Assembly: GCA_039182965.1 (NCBI GenBank)
Contig: JBCDBW010000010.1
Location: 1 to 64,000 of the forward strand
Reading direction: 5' to 3'
Length of the DNA: 64,000 nt
From: JBCDBW01 sp039182965
GTDB taxonomy: Bacteria > Verrucomicrobiota > Verrucomicrobiia > Verrucomicrobiales > DEV007
Part shown: piece by piece, positions 43,912 through 52,683 of the stretch
Layout: the number at the start of each line of letters is the position of its first letter
Numbering within the stretch: position 1 is the first letter of the stretch
The notes under the pieces: generated by a model
Seen by the model: only the letters and a program-made list of their open reading frames with translations
The model's database searches: none
What the model was told of the DNA's origin: nothing
Translations under genes and position numbers: made by a program

Positions 43912-45336
43912 ATGGAAAAGACGCAGGATGATCAGACGACGGCAGTCGTATCAATCGACCAATCACAAGGCGACTTTGTTTATCCGGAGGATTACCGTTT
44001 CGATGCGGGGACGGGTTTGAGCGAGGCGACGATTGACTACATCTCCGAGGTGAAGAAAGAGGCAGAGTGGGTGCGAGACTTTCGTAAGCGTGCGCTGAAA
44101 GTGTTTGAGAGCAAGCCGATGCCGACCCATTGGGCAAGTGGGGATTTGGAGAACATCGACTTTGACAAAATTCGGTATTACCTGTCCAAGGGTCAGCAAC
44201 CGACGCGCAGTTGGGAAGAAGTTCCGGACGATGTGAAGGAGACCTTTGAACGGTTAGGTATACCTGAGAAGGAGCGAAAGTTTCTAGCGGGAGTAGAGGC
44301 GCAATTCGACAGTGAGGCGGCATACTCCAATGTGAAGGAGGAGTTGGAGAAGGACGGAGTAATTTTTGTCAATAGCACGGAGGGCTTGCGTGAGCATGGC
44401 GAACTGTTTCGCAGATGGTTCGGAAAAGTCATTCCTACGGGTGACAATAAGTTTTCCGCATTGAACAGTGCCGTGTTTAGTGGGGGAAGCTTTATTTACG
44501 TGCCTCCGGGAGTAAAGGTGAGGCATCCTCTTCAGGCGTATTTCCGAATCAATGCAGAGAATTTTGGGCAATTTGAGCGAACGCTAATTGTTGTCGATGA
44601 AGGAGCGGAAGTGACTTACATGGAGGGTTGCACTGCACCCAAGTTCGAAACCTCGACTCTCCACAGTGCGGTAGTGGAACTAGTGGCGATGAAAGATGCG
44701 AAGATTCAATATATCACGGTCCAAAATTGGAGTGCGAATGTATTCAATCTTGTTACAAAGCGTGGCGTCGCGCATGAAAACGCTGAGATTCGTTGGATTG
44801 ACTGCAATATTGGATCCCGGCTGACGATGAAGTATCCCGGGGTGATCATGAAAGGCCGTAAAGCCCGCGGAGAGGTGATTAGCATCGCCCTTGCGAACGA
44901 CGGCCAGCATCAGGACACAGGGGCCAAGATGGTGCACGCGGCGGACGAGACGAGTTCCAATATTGTTTCAAAATCGATCAGTGTTGGCAAAGGGCAAGCG
45001 ACCTATCGTGGATTGGTTCATATACCGAAGCATCTGAAGGGATGTAAAAACAACACCGAGTGTGATGCGTTGCTCATCAATGCGAACAGTCGGACAGACA
45101 CCTACCCAGCGATTACCGTGCGGGGAAATCAGCATGCGACGCAGCATGAGGCAAGCGTGAGTCAAGTGAGTGAGGAGCAAATCTTCTACATGCAGCAAAG
45201 GGGTTTGAGCGAAGCGGAAGCGATGAGCTTAAGCGTCAATGGATTTGTAAATGATTTGGTTCGCGAGTTTCCGATGGAGTATAGCGTTGAGTTGAAACGG
45301 CTCATTGATTTGGAGATGGAAGGAAGTGTCGGCTAA
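43912..45336 (+). CDS. sufB: SufB, Fe-S cluster scaffold subunit
   Basis: 474 residues of the SufB family, with the beta-helix core (YVPPGVKVRHPLQAYFRIN, YMEGCTAPKFETSTLH, ECDALLINANSRTDTYP) and the terminal helix (MSLSVNGFVNDLVREFPMEY). It forms the SufBC2D complex in which nascent clusters are built. It lies between sufC (34 nt) and sufD (41 nt). Confidence 0.97.
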   Translation: MEKTQDDQTTAVVSIDQSQGDFVYPEDYRFDAGTGLSEATIDYISEVKKEAEWVRDFRKRALKVFESKPMPTHWASGDLENIDFDKIRYYLSKGQQPTRSWEEVPDDVKETFERLGIPEKERKFLAGVEAQFDSEAAYSNVKEELEKDGVIFVNSTEGLREHGELFRRWFGKVIPTGDNKFSALNSAVFSGGSFIYVPPGVKVRHPLQAYFRINAENFGQFERTLIVVDEGAEVTYMEGCTAPKFETSTLHSAVVELVAMKDAKIQYITVQNWSANVFNLVTKRGVAHENAEIRWIDCNIGSRLTMKYPGVIMKGRKARGEVISIALANDGQHQDTGAKMVHAADETSSNIVSKSISVGKGQATYRGLVHIPKHLKGCKNNTECDALLINANSRTDTYPAITVRGNQHATQHEASVSQVSEEQIFYMQQRGLSEAEAMSLSVNGFVNDLVREFPMEYSVELKRLIDLEMEGSVG

Positions 45337-45377
45337 ACGAGGACGGCGCACTGATTTTTTGGTGGGATTTTAGTGAG

Positions 45378-46715
45378 ATGTCTGACGCAGTAGTGGAGTT
45401 GAATCAGGTGGTGGAGCAGAGAACCGGAATTTTGGAGGCTCGTCCCGCGGGGAAAGAGGAGGCACCTATGGCGGAATGGTTTACGAAGCGTCAAGAAGCG
45501 GCGTGGGATCGCTTTGAATCGATTCCGATGCCGGCGCGGCGAGATGAGGCTTGGCGTTTTGCGAATCTAAAGAATTTGAATCTGGATGGGTATCGACATG
45601 CTGATCATGTTGCGGAAGAGAACGCAGCGGACATGATTCAGCGGTCTGATTATTTGGAGTCGATATCCTCCCGCTTCGTGTTTGCAAATGATCGGTTGAT
45701 TTCTCGAGATGGGCCGGGCCATTCCGACTTGGTTGTGTTGCCATTGGCGGAGGCGGTTGAGTTTCACCCCGAATTGGTTCGGGCTCATTTCATGGCGGGC
45801 GAACAAGAGTTGGGTGGTGCGAAGCTTGCGGCTCTTCACGAGGCGGTGGTGCGGGCCGGAGTCTTTGTGTTCGTTCCGAAGGGGGTAGAGGTGAAGGCGC
45901 CGATTGAAGTCTATCATTGGACGAGCGGGCGGGATGTGGCGGTGTTCCCCCACACCCTCATCGTGGCCGAGGCCCATTCTGCGGTGACGGTGATTGAGCA
46001 CTATCTTTCCGATGAGATTGGCCAGGATGCTTCGCTTTCGGTGGGAGTTGGGGATTTGGTGGTGGGGGAAGGCGCCAAGGTGCGATACCTGATTCATCAA
46101 AATTTGTCCTACGATTCGCGGCATGTGCAGATGAATTCGACCGTTGTGAGTAGGAATGGAAGCGCTCTTTCCTTTATTGCGAATCTAGGGGCGGGATGGG
46201 TTAGGAACGAGGGGGTGAGTCATTTAGTCGGTGAGGGGGCCAACAGCGACATGTTGTCAGCAAACGTCGCAAGTGGGGTTGAGGAGTATGATCAGAGAAC
46301 ATTGCAACATCATGAGGCTCCGCGGACTACGAGTGATTTGTTGTACAAAAACGCGTTATATGATCAAGCGCGCACGATTTTTGCGGGTCTGATTCAGGTC
46401 GATCAGGAAGCCCATTACACCGATGCCTATCAAAAGTGTCGCAACTTACTGGGGAGCAACGAGGCGGAAGCTAACTCAATGCCTGGACTGGAGATTAATG
46501 CGGATCAGGTAAAATGCAGTCATGGAGCGACTGCGGGTCAAATCGACGAGGAGCAATTGTTTTATCTTTTATCCCGTGGGGTAGAGCCGGAGCAGGCTAG
46601 GAAGTTGATCACGTTTGGTTTTATTGACGAGGTGATCAAGCGGATTGGAGACGAGGCAATCGAAGCGGTGATTGAGCGAATGGTCGCTGATAAGTTTGCG
46701 ACCTTAGACGTGTAA
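45378..46715 (+). CDS. sufD: SufD, Fe-S cluster scaffold subunit
   Basis: 445 residues. The N-terminal segment AWDRFESIPMPARRDEAWRF and the core (VFVPKGVEVKAPIEVYHW, HSAVTVIEHYLSD, KCSHGATAGQIDEEQLFYLLSRG) are typical SufD. It pairs with SufB to bind SufC and accept iron and sulfur. No sufS, sufE or sufU follows: the next gene is convergent. The cysteine desulfurase must be encoded elsewhere. Confidence 0.96.
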   Translation: MSDAVVELNQVVEQRTGILEARPAGKEEAPMAEWFTKRQEAAWDRFESIPMPARRDEAWRFANLKNLNLDGYRHADHVAEENAADMIQRSDYLESISSRFVFANDRLISRDGPGHSDLVVLPLAEAVEFHPELVRAHFMAGEQELGGAKLAALHEAVVRAGVFVFVPKGVEVKAPIEVYHWTSGRDVAVFPHTLIVAEAHSAVTVIEHYLSDEIGQDASLSVGVGDLVVGEGAKVRYLIHQNLSYDSRHVQMNSTVVSRNGSALSFIANLGAGWVRNEGVSHLVGEGANSDMLSANVASGVEEYDQRTLQHHEAPRTTSDLLYKNALYDQARTIFAGLIQVDQEAHYTDAYQKCRNLLGSNEAEANSMPGLEINADQVKCSHGATAGQIDEEQLFYLLSRGVEPEQARKLITFGFIDEVIKRIGDEAIEAVIERMVADKFATLDV

Positions 46716-46741
46716 ACGCCAGGACAAGGTCCGCAAAGCCA

Positions 46742-46963
46742 TTAGGCGGACGCTTTGTTGCGAGTCGCACGCCAGTCGGCCCGATGATTCAACATCCAAT
46801 CGAGGAGTGCGCTTTCGAAACCGATATCTTTTCCGGTTTCTTCGCTCTTGAGCCATTTATGTCTAAGAATTTCTTCGCGTTCGGCAAGGAACTCTTTGTA
46901 TAGGCTCGAGTTTTTCAGGAGGGAGTCGTCCACACCAGTTTGAGAGCTATGGGACTTACTCAT
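46742..46963 (-). CDS. Conserved-looking small protein, unknown
   Basis: 73 residues, soluble, charged, probably helical: EFLAEREEILRHKWLKSEETGKD then IGFESALLDWMLNHRADWR. The pattern of W, H and R residues and clean base composition suggest a real gene. I do not assign a family. It lies between sufD (convergent) and the Mrp-like gene (same strand, 65 nt downstream), so it may be cotranscribed with rpoN and mrp or be independent. Confidence 0.65.
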   Translation of the reverse strand: MSKSHSSQTGVDDSLLKNSSLYKEFLAEREEILRHKWLKSEETGKDIGFESALLDWMLNHRADWRATRNKASA

Positions 46964-47028
46964 TGTTTTCGTACGGTTAGGGGGATGATTATTGTTGCAC
47001 GGCAGTGCTCTTCGGGCAAGGAAATTGT

Positions 47029-48105
47029 TTAAGACATCTTAGGTATCGCACCACGGACTCTTGCTGCGATTTGGTGGAATGCCTTGCTGGCTGATGATTC
47101 GTCTTGCGGAAGAGTTGCAACAGGCGTTCCTTGGTCGGCTCTTTCGCGTGTGGCGATATCGATCGGGATTTGACCGACGAGGGGCACGCCGAGGCGTTCG
47201 GCTTCTTTTGCGCCGCCGCCTTTACCAAAAATGTCATATCGGGTGCCACGATCACATTCAAAGTAGCTCATGTTTTCGACGATCCCAAGAATGGGAACAT
47301 TCACTTTTCCGAACATCGACACGGCTTTCCGAGCGTCGATGAGCGCGACTTCCTGCGGCGTGGTAACGATTATGGCGCCGGTGAGGGCGACTGTTTGGAC
47401 AATTGTGAGTTGGATGTCTCCAGTGCCCGGGGGAAGGTCGAGAATCAGATAGTCTAGGTGATCCCACGCGACCTGGCGGAGGAATTGCTGTGTGTATCGG
47501 GTGGCCATTGGGCCTCGCACAATCGCGGCGGACGTATCATCAAGGAGAAGCCCCATGGACATAATCTTTAGTCCATGGCGGATAATCGGAATGATTTGGT
47601 TTTGTTCATTGGCGAGAGGCTGATCGTCGGCCCCGAACATGAGTGCAATGCTAGGACCGTAGAGATCACAGTCGCATAGCCCGACGGAAGGTTGACCGGG
47701 GGATTGGGAGAGAGCGACGGCGAGATTGGATGCCACGGTGGATTTTCCGACGCCACCTTTTCCGGAAGCGATGGCAATGATGTTTTTTACTCCGGGGATG
47801 CTTGACTGGCCGACGGAGTCGTTTCCACCAGCGGCGTCGGGCTGGGGGGCGGTATGTGGTGGATCTTTGATATCAAATTTGACTTTGGCATCGCCGATTT
47901 GGGGGATGGCGTTCAGCGCGGCTTGAGCGCCTTCGAGTATCAGTTTGGGAATTTTGGGATCACGCGTGGCGAGAGAAAGTTCGACGGTGACATCGTCTCC
48001 GTTGACGGAGATATCTTTGACGAGTCCAAAAGAGACAATATCCCGGCTAAATCCGGGGTAGTTTACTTGGGAAAGGGCTTCGCGAACTTGGGTGTCCGAG
48101 GGCAT
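47029..48105 (-). CDS. Mrp/ApbC-family Fe-S cluster carrier ATPase
   Basis: 358 residues from ATG 48105. An N-terminal MIP18/DUF59 domain (MPSDTQVREALSQVNYPGF) is followed by a deviant Walker A, SGKGGVGKST, then DCDLYGPSIALMFG and DLPPGTGDIQLTI. It is thought to carry and transfer Fe-S clusters to target proteins. The C-terminal cluster motif seen as CxxC in E. coli is YFECDRGTRYDIFG here, with a single cysteine, a form also common in other bacteria. Proximity to sufCBD is consistent with the role. An ATG at 48180 would add 25 non-homologous residues. Confidence 0.93.
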   Translation of the reverse strand: MPSDTQVREALSQVNYPGFSRDIVSFGLVKDISVNGDDVTVELSLATRDPKIPKLILEGAQAALNAIPQIGDAKVKFDIKDPPHTAPQPDAAGGNDSVGQSSIPGVKNIIAIASGKGGVGKSTVASNLAVALSQSPGQPSVGLCDCDLYGPSIALMFGADDQPLANEQNQIIPIIRHGLKIMSMGLLLDDTSAAIVRGPMATRYTQQFLRQVAWDHLDYLILDLPPGTGDIQLTIVQTVALTGAIIVTTPQEVALIDARKAVSMFGKVNVPILGIVENMSYFECDRGTRYDIFGKGGGAKEAERLGVPLVGQIPIDIATRERADQGTPVATLPQDESSASKAFHQIAARVRGAIPKMS

Positions 48106-48184
48106 GGTGGCGACGAGCTGGCTAAGAACAGAGGAGCATGTGAAGGCGGATGTCGAGCATCGATTTTCGTTGCGGGGCAACGGA

Positions 48185-49606
48185 TCAGTATGACTTCCGC
48201 ATATTGCTGGGGAGAATATTGAGTTCGTCGCGATACTTTGCGACGGTTCGACGTGCGATGTTGATCCCTTGATCTTTCAAGAGGGCGACGAGTTTTTGGT
48301 CGCTATAGGGTTTGGTGGGATCCTCGTTTCTGACGAGTTCAGCGAGGGCACCTTTGACGCTGGTGTTGCTCATACTTTCTCCAGATTCGGTTTGGTAGCC
48401 GGGTGTGAAGAAGTATTTCATTTCGAATACGCCATGGGGAGTGGCGATGTATTTGCCGGCAATGGCTCGGCTTACGGTGGTTTCGTGAACACCGATGGCG
48501 TCGGCGATTTGGGCCATGTTCATCGGCTTCAAGCAGGCGGGGCCTCCATCGAGAAAGTCGCATTGCCGTCCGGCGATCTGTTCTGAGATCCGGCGGATGG
48601 TGTCCTGCCGTTGGTGGATACTACGAATGAGGAATTTTCCGTTGCGGATTTTATCGCGTATGTAGTCCCTCACCTCGGTTTTGTTTCCGGATTGGGACAT
48701 GATGTCTTTGTAAGTATTGCTGATGCGTAGGTGGGGGACTTGGTCGTTATTCAGGCCAATGCGATACCCACCTTCGCCGTTACGCTCGATGATGACGTCG
48801 GGAGTGATGTATCGGCTGAGGTCGGAGCCAAAGATTCTTCCTGGCTTTGGTTCGAGGGTGGCGATGAAGTCTGCGGCGCGGCTTACCTGTTCCGTGGAGA
48901 CCCCGAGTTTTCGGGCGATGAGAGGATATCTTTTTTTGGCGAGGTCATCGAGGTGATTGCTGACGATTCGTGATTCGAGGCTGTGTTGTTTGCCCAGACG
49001 GTCGAGCTGAATGGAGAGGCATTCGGCGAGATCTTCAGCCCCGACCCCGATGGGGTGGAAGGAATTGATGACTTGCTTCACTTTTGTGAGTTCCGGGAGA
49101 GGAATACCGCTTGAGAAACAGAGGTCTTCCAGCGAGACCTGAAGAAAGCCGGCGTCATCGATATTGCCAATTAGCAACTCGCCGATTTTTCGATCATCGG
49201 CGTTGAGTTCGGAGGTGCCGAGTTGTTCGAGGAGGTGTTCTTGGAGGGTGATGGGGTCGACCAGCGAGTCGAGAAGGAATTGGCGTTTTTCTTCTTCCTC
49301 CGCGGAGCGGGCGGACACCGAGCGGGATTGAGCCATGTAGTCTCGCCATTCGTCATCGAGTTGGGAGAGGGCAGCGAATTCCTCTTCGAACTCGTCATCT
49401 TCAGGGTCTTGAGTTGTTTCTTCGAGAGATATTTCTTCTGTAAGATCCTCGAGGGTGGGATTTGCGGACAGCTCTTGCTGGATTAATTGCCTCAATTCGA
49501 GCGTCGGCGCCTGAAGGATCAGCAGGCTCTGCTGCATTTGTGGCGCAATGGTCTGTTGTTGCTGCAGACCAAGTGATTGGGACTGTTGGAGACTAGGGCC
49601 AGACAT
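48185..49606 (-). CDS. rpoN: RNA polymerase sigma-54 factor
   Basis: 473 residues from ATG 49606; a GTG at 49630 would add 8. Region I is Q- and L-rich (LGLQQQQTIAPQMQQSLLILQAP), region II is acidic, and the core-binding and DNA-binding domains follow. The helix-turn-helix MAQIADAIGVHETTVSRAI and the RpoN box ARRTVAKYR are intact. It directs transcription from -24/-12 promoters with AAA+ activators; no such activator is in the window. It is upstream of mrp on the same strand with 79 nt between. Confidence 0.97.
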   Translation of the reverse strand: MSGPSLQQSQSLGLQQQQTIAPQMQQSLLILQAPTLELRQLIQQELSANPTLEDLTEEISLEETTQDPEDDEFEEEFAALSQLDDEWRDYMAQSRSVSARSAEEEEKRQFLLDSLVDPITLQEHLLEQLGTSELNADDRKIGELLIGNIDDAGFLQVSLEDLCFSSGIPLPELTKVKQVINSFHPIGVGAEDLAECLSIQLDRLGKQHSLESRIVSNHLDDLAKKRYPLIARKLGVSTEQVSRAADFIATLEPKPGRIFGSDLSRYITPDVIIERNGEGGYRIGLNNDQVPHLRISNTYKDIMSQSGNKTEVRDYIRDKIRNGKFLIRSIHQRQDTIRRISEQIAGRQCDFLDGGPACLKPMNMAQIADAIGVHETTVSRAIAGKYIATPHGVFEMKYFFTPGYQTESGESMSNTSVKGALAELVRNEDPTKPYSDQKLVALLKDQGINIARRTVAKYRDELNILPSNMRKSY

Positions 49607-49697
49607 GTTTTGGAGGGGGGAGGCCTCCACATTGTAGCCTGAGGTGCGGAAGAAGCAAGTACTGGGCCATACTCTTCACAAATCTTTGTGACGCCGG

Positions 49698-50975
49698 CTA
49701 GGAGAGCTTCTGGAGGTCTTGTGGCCCGGGATGGGCCAGGCTGCGAAGGGCAGCGATTCTTTTGAGGGTCGGCGGATGCGAATAGGTAAGAAAGACCAGG
49801 AGCGGGTGTGGGGTGAGATTGGAGAGATTGTCAGCGGACAGCTTTTTGAGAGCGGTAATGAGTGATTCTGGAGAGCCGGTGTGTTTTGCGGCATAGGCAT
49901 CGGCTTCAAACTCATTCTTCCGACTGAGGATGGCGAGAAGGACGGAGAGGATTTTGTTAATGGGTTTGAAAAGGAGAGCGAAGAGGACAAGGCTCAAATA
50001 GACCGAAACTTGCGAGACACCAAAAGCGGCGAAGAGCTCCGGGTTGTTCAGGAACAGATTGAAGATGAAAAACAAGAGGCCCGTTTGAAGGATGCCGAGG
50101 ATGATCCCTTGGTGGATGTGCCTTTTTTTGAAGTGGCCAATTTCGTGGGCAAGGACCGCGACGAGTTCCTGTGTGCCGTGATTTTTGATGAGTGTGTCGA
50201 AGAGCGCGATCTTTTTGTTTTTTCCGAATCCAGTGAAGAACGCGTTTGATTTGTTTGACCTTTTTGAGCCGTCCATGATGGAGACTTCTGTCAGGGGGAA
50301 ATTGCATTTTTGTGCCATATCGTGGATAGCTGATTTGAGATCTCCGTCCTCGAGAGGGCTGAACTTGTTGAAGAGTGGAAGGATGAAGCGTGGGGCAAGA
50401 TAGACAAGGAGGAGCGAAAGGGCGGAGACGGCGATCCAACCGTAGAGCCACGCGTATTCGTAGGAGCTGAACAAATAGAGGAGAAGGGCGAGGATGGGGA
50501 TACCGAGGGCTGCACTGAGAAGGAGGCTCTTTACTTGATCGAGAACGAATACGGCGGGGGTCGTTTTGTTGAAGCCAAATCGCTCTTCAATCACAAAGGT
50601 GTCGTAGATCTCGAAGGGAAGGTCGAGGAAATGGCCGGCGAGGAATAGGAGGGAGATGAAAATGATCCCCGTGGCGATGGGGCCTTGCTTGAAATTCCGT
50701 GAGAATTGGTCGAGCCACTCAAAGCCACCACAGAGCCAAAACGCCAGAAAGATGCACAGGGAGGTGGCTGATGCCAAGAGGCCAAACCGTGTTGTGACGC
50801 ACGTGTAGTCCTGGGACAGCCGATACTTTTCTGGGTCGTATGTATCAGCAAACTCATTGGGCAGGTTTGGCGAGAGTGCTTTCAGATTTAGGAGATTGGA
50901 AATGAGGCTCAGGGCGTACAGGCCGATCACGGTCAGGAGGATAATGAAGAAATAGATGTTTGGTTCAATTGGCAT
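49698..50975 (-). CDS. M48-family membrane zinc protease (Ste24-like)
   Basis: 425 residues with several transmembrane helices and the zinc motif VLAHEIGHFKKRH, plus the distal glutamate in KNEFEADAYAAKHTG. The arrangement (FEIYDTFVIEERFGFN, FALLFKPINKIL) matches CAAX-protease 1 / Ste24 rather than HtpX, which is shorter. In bacteria it is likely a membrane quality-control protease. It is 12 nt downstream of dusB and probably cotranscribed. Confidence 0.92.
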   Translation of the reverse strand: MPIEPNIYFFIILLTVIGLYALSLISNLLNLKALSPNLPNEFADTYDPEKYRLSQDYTCVTTRFGLLASATSLCIFLAFWLCGGFEWLDQFSRNFKQGPIATGIIFISLLFLAGHFLDLPFEIYDTFVIEERFGFNKTTPAVFVLDQVKSLLLSAALGIPILALLLYLFSSYEYAWLYGWIAVSALSLLLVYLAPRFILPLFNKFSPLEDGDLKSAIHDMAQKCNFPLTEVSIMDGSKRSNKSNAFFTGFGKNKKIALFDTLIKNHGTQELVAVLAHEIGHFKKRHIHQGIILGILQTGLLFFIFNLFLNNPELFAAFGVSQVSVYLSLVLFALLFKPINKILSVLLAILSRKNEFEADAYAAKHTGSPESLITALKKLSADNLSNLTPHPLLVFLTYSHPPTLKRIAALRSLAHPGPQDLQKLS

Positions 50976-50987
50976 AAACGGCGAGAG

Positions 50988-51992
50988 TCAGGCGGCGACG
51001 CAGGGATATTTGCATGCAAGATTGGCATAGTCTTCGAAGAGAGAGTCGAGCTGTGCCAACGAAGAGAGGGTGGAAAATTGAGTGCGGAGGTATTTGCCGC
51101 GAGGCAGGGTTTTTGAGTATGCCATGAGGCGCGAGCGCATGGACATGAGGGTGTGTTTTTCATCGCCATATCTCCCCCATTCGATGGCAAGTCGACAATG
51201 GCGTCGGATGAAATCCAATCTGTCATTGATGGAAACCGATTCTGATTGTGTTCCGGTTTCAAGGTAGTGTTTGGCCTGCTGAAAGACCCAAGGATTCTGC
51301 ATGGCGGCCCGGCCGATCATGCAACCACTAATGGTGGTGGTCGATTTGCGGAGTTCGACGTCACGTCCGTTTGCGATATCGCCGTTGCCTACAATAGGAA
51401 TCGAAACGCTTTGGGCGCACTCGTTTATGACCTCCCAATCCGCTTCACCGGAGTAGCCTTGCGCGCGTGTTCGACCGTGGACGGCGATGGCTTGGATACC
51501 GCAATCTTCGAGAATGCGGCAGACGGTGGGAGCGTTGATGGAAGAAGTATCCCAACCGATGCGAATCTTTGCGGTAACGGGAACCCGTTGTTTGACTCCG
51601 TGGGCGACTGCGGAAGCGGTTTTTGCAAGAAGAGGGCAATCTCTGAGAAGTGAAGAGCCACCGTTTTTGGAGACCACCTTCTTTACGGGGCATCCGAAGT
51701 TCAGATCGATAAAATCGGGCTGTTTCCAATCGATGATTTTATTGGCAGCGTCCGCCATGTTTTCTCCGTCGGCGCCGAATAATTGGACGCCGATGGGACG
51801 CTGAGCATTGTCGAACTCGGTGTATTTTCGAGTCCGGTCGTCTCGGCGAAGGATACCCTCAGAGGATACAAACTCGGTGACCATGACGTCGGCACCAAGT
51901 TCCTTGCAGAGCCCACGAAACACACGATCGGTAACGCCGGCCATGGGTGCGAGGTAGAGCGGGAACCGACCATCCTGAAACCAATGAAGCAT
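50988..51992 (-). CDS. tRNA-dihydrouridine synthase (DusB-like)
   Basis: 334 residues. YLAPMAGVTDRVFR opens the FMN barrel; DLNFGCPVKKVVSKNGGS holds the catalytic cysteine (Cys101); AVHGRTRAQGYSGEADW and PIVGNGDI bind RNA and FMN. The C-terminal helical domain is present. It reduces a specific uridine in the tRNA D-loop. The subfamily is uncertain, closest to DusB. It is first of a dus-M48 protease pair. Confidence 0.94.
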   Translation of the reverse strand: MLHWFQDGRFPLYLAPMAGVTDRVFRGLCKELGADVMVTEFVSSEGILRRDDRTRKYTEFDNAQRPIGVQLFGADGENMADAANKIIDWKQPDFIDLNFGCPVKKVVSKNGGSSLLRDCPLLAKTASAVAHGVKQRVPVTAKIRIGWDTSSINAPTVCRILEDCGIQAIAVHGRTRAQGYSGEADWEVINECAQSVSIPIVGNGDIANGRDVELRKSTTTISGCMIGRAAMQNPWVFQQAKHYLETGTQSESVSINDRLDFIRRHCRLAIEWGRYGDEKHTLMSMRSRLMAYSKTLPRGKYLRTQFSTLSSLAQLDSLFEDYANLACKYPCVAA

Positions 51993-52035
51993 TGAAAAAT
52001 TTAGGCGGAAAGGTGCGCGCGAGCAAGCGGGCGGT

Positions 52036-52635
52036 TCAGGGTTCTTCTTTCTCTCGGGGAGAGGTTTGTGGTGAGGCAGGGTCGCTACCGGGAAGGTGTG
52101 ATCCCTCTGGATTGCCGTGGACGCGCGGTGGGGCGCCGAGGAGTTGACTGACTTCGTCCTGAATGGGTTCCACCTCCTCGAGGTGGAGTTTCGGGTCTTT
52201 TACGATAATCACTTCTCCGGATTCACGAAGTTCATAGATGAGATATTTTCCGTTCTTGGTTTGCTGCGTATCGGTTTGCCTGAGCTTTTTATCTCTCTCG
52301 AGCATCACTGCGAGCACATATCGGGCGTTTTCGGTATGAGCCTCGTCTTCTTCGATAAGGCGCCGGAGGAGTGACTCGGCGGTTTGTTTTTCCACAATTG
52401 GTCCAGTATCCTCTGCAGGCGGGGGTTCGTATGTGGACCGCCAGAAGGAAAAGGGTTTAAGCGAGTCCTGGAGTTCTTCCCATGCAGCTTCGGAGTAGTC
52501 TCTTCGCAGGAAGCCATCCGTATTCGGGTCTTCGAAGAGTGCGGTGTAGAAGGGCTCTCCCTCGGAAAACTTTTGTTCCGTTTTAGAGCAGTGATGAGCT
52601 CTGGCTTTGATGTTCCATTTTTCGACGATGGCCAT
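52036..52635 (-). CDS. Conserved hypothetical protein, unknown
   Basis: 199 residues from ATG 52635; an in-frame ATG at 52683 would add 16 residues before it. Start MAIVEKWNIKARAHHCSKTEQ, then FSEGEPFYTALFEDP, FLRRDYSEAAWEEL, and a helical part (ESLLRRLIEEDEAHTENARYVLAVMLER). The first 50 residues have the C-x-T-x-GE pattern I associate with an uncharacterised family in Planctomycetes and Verrucomicrobia. A Pro/Glu-rich tail ends it. It lies between lptF/G-like and dus genes on the same strand. Confidence 0.72.
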   Translation of the reverse strand: MAIVEKWNIKARAHHCSKTEQKFSEGEPFYTALFEDPNTDGFLRRDYSEAAWEELQDSLKPFSFWRSTYEPPPAEDTGPIVEKQTAESLLRRLIEEDEAHTENARYVLAVMLERDKKLRQTDTQQTKNGKYLIYELRESGEVIIVKDPKLHLEEVEPIQDEVSQLLGAPPRVHGNPEGSHLPGSDPASPQTSPREKEEP

Positions 52636-52683
52636 AGATGTGAGGCGGAAAATAGGCAAGGAAAGAGGGGGGGCCAAGAACAA

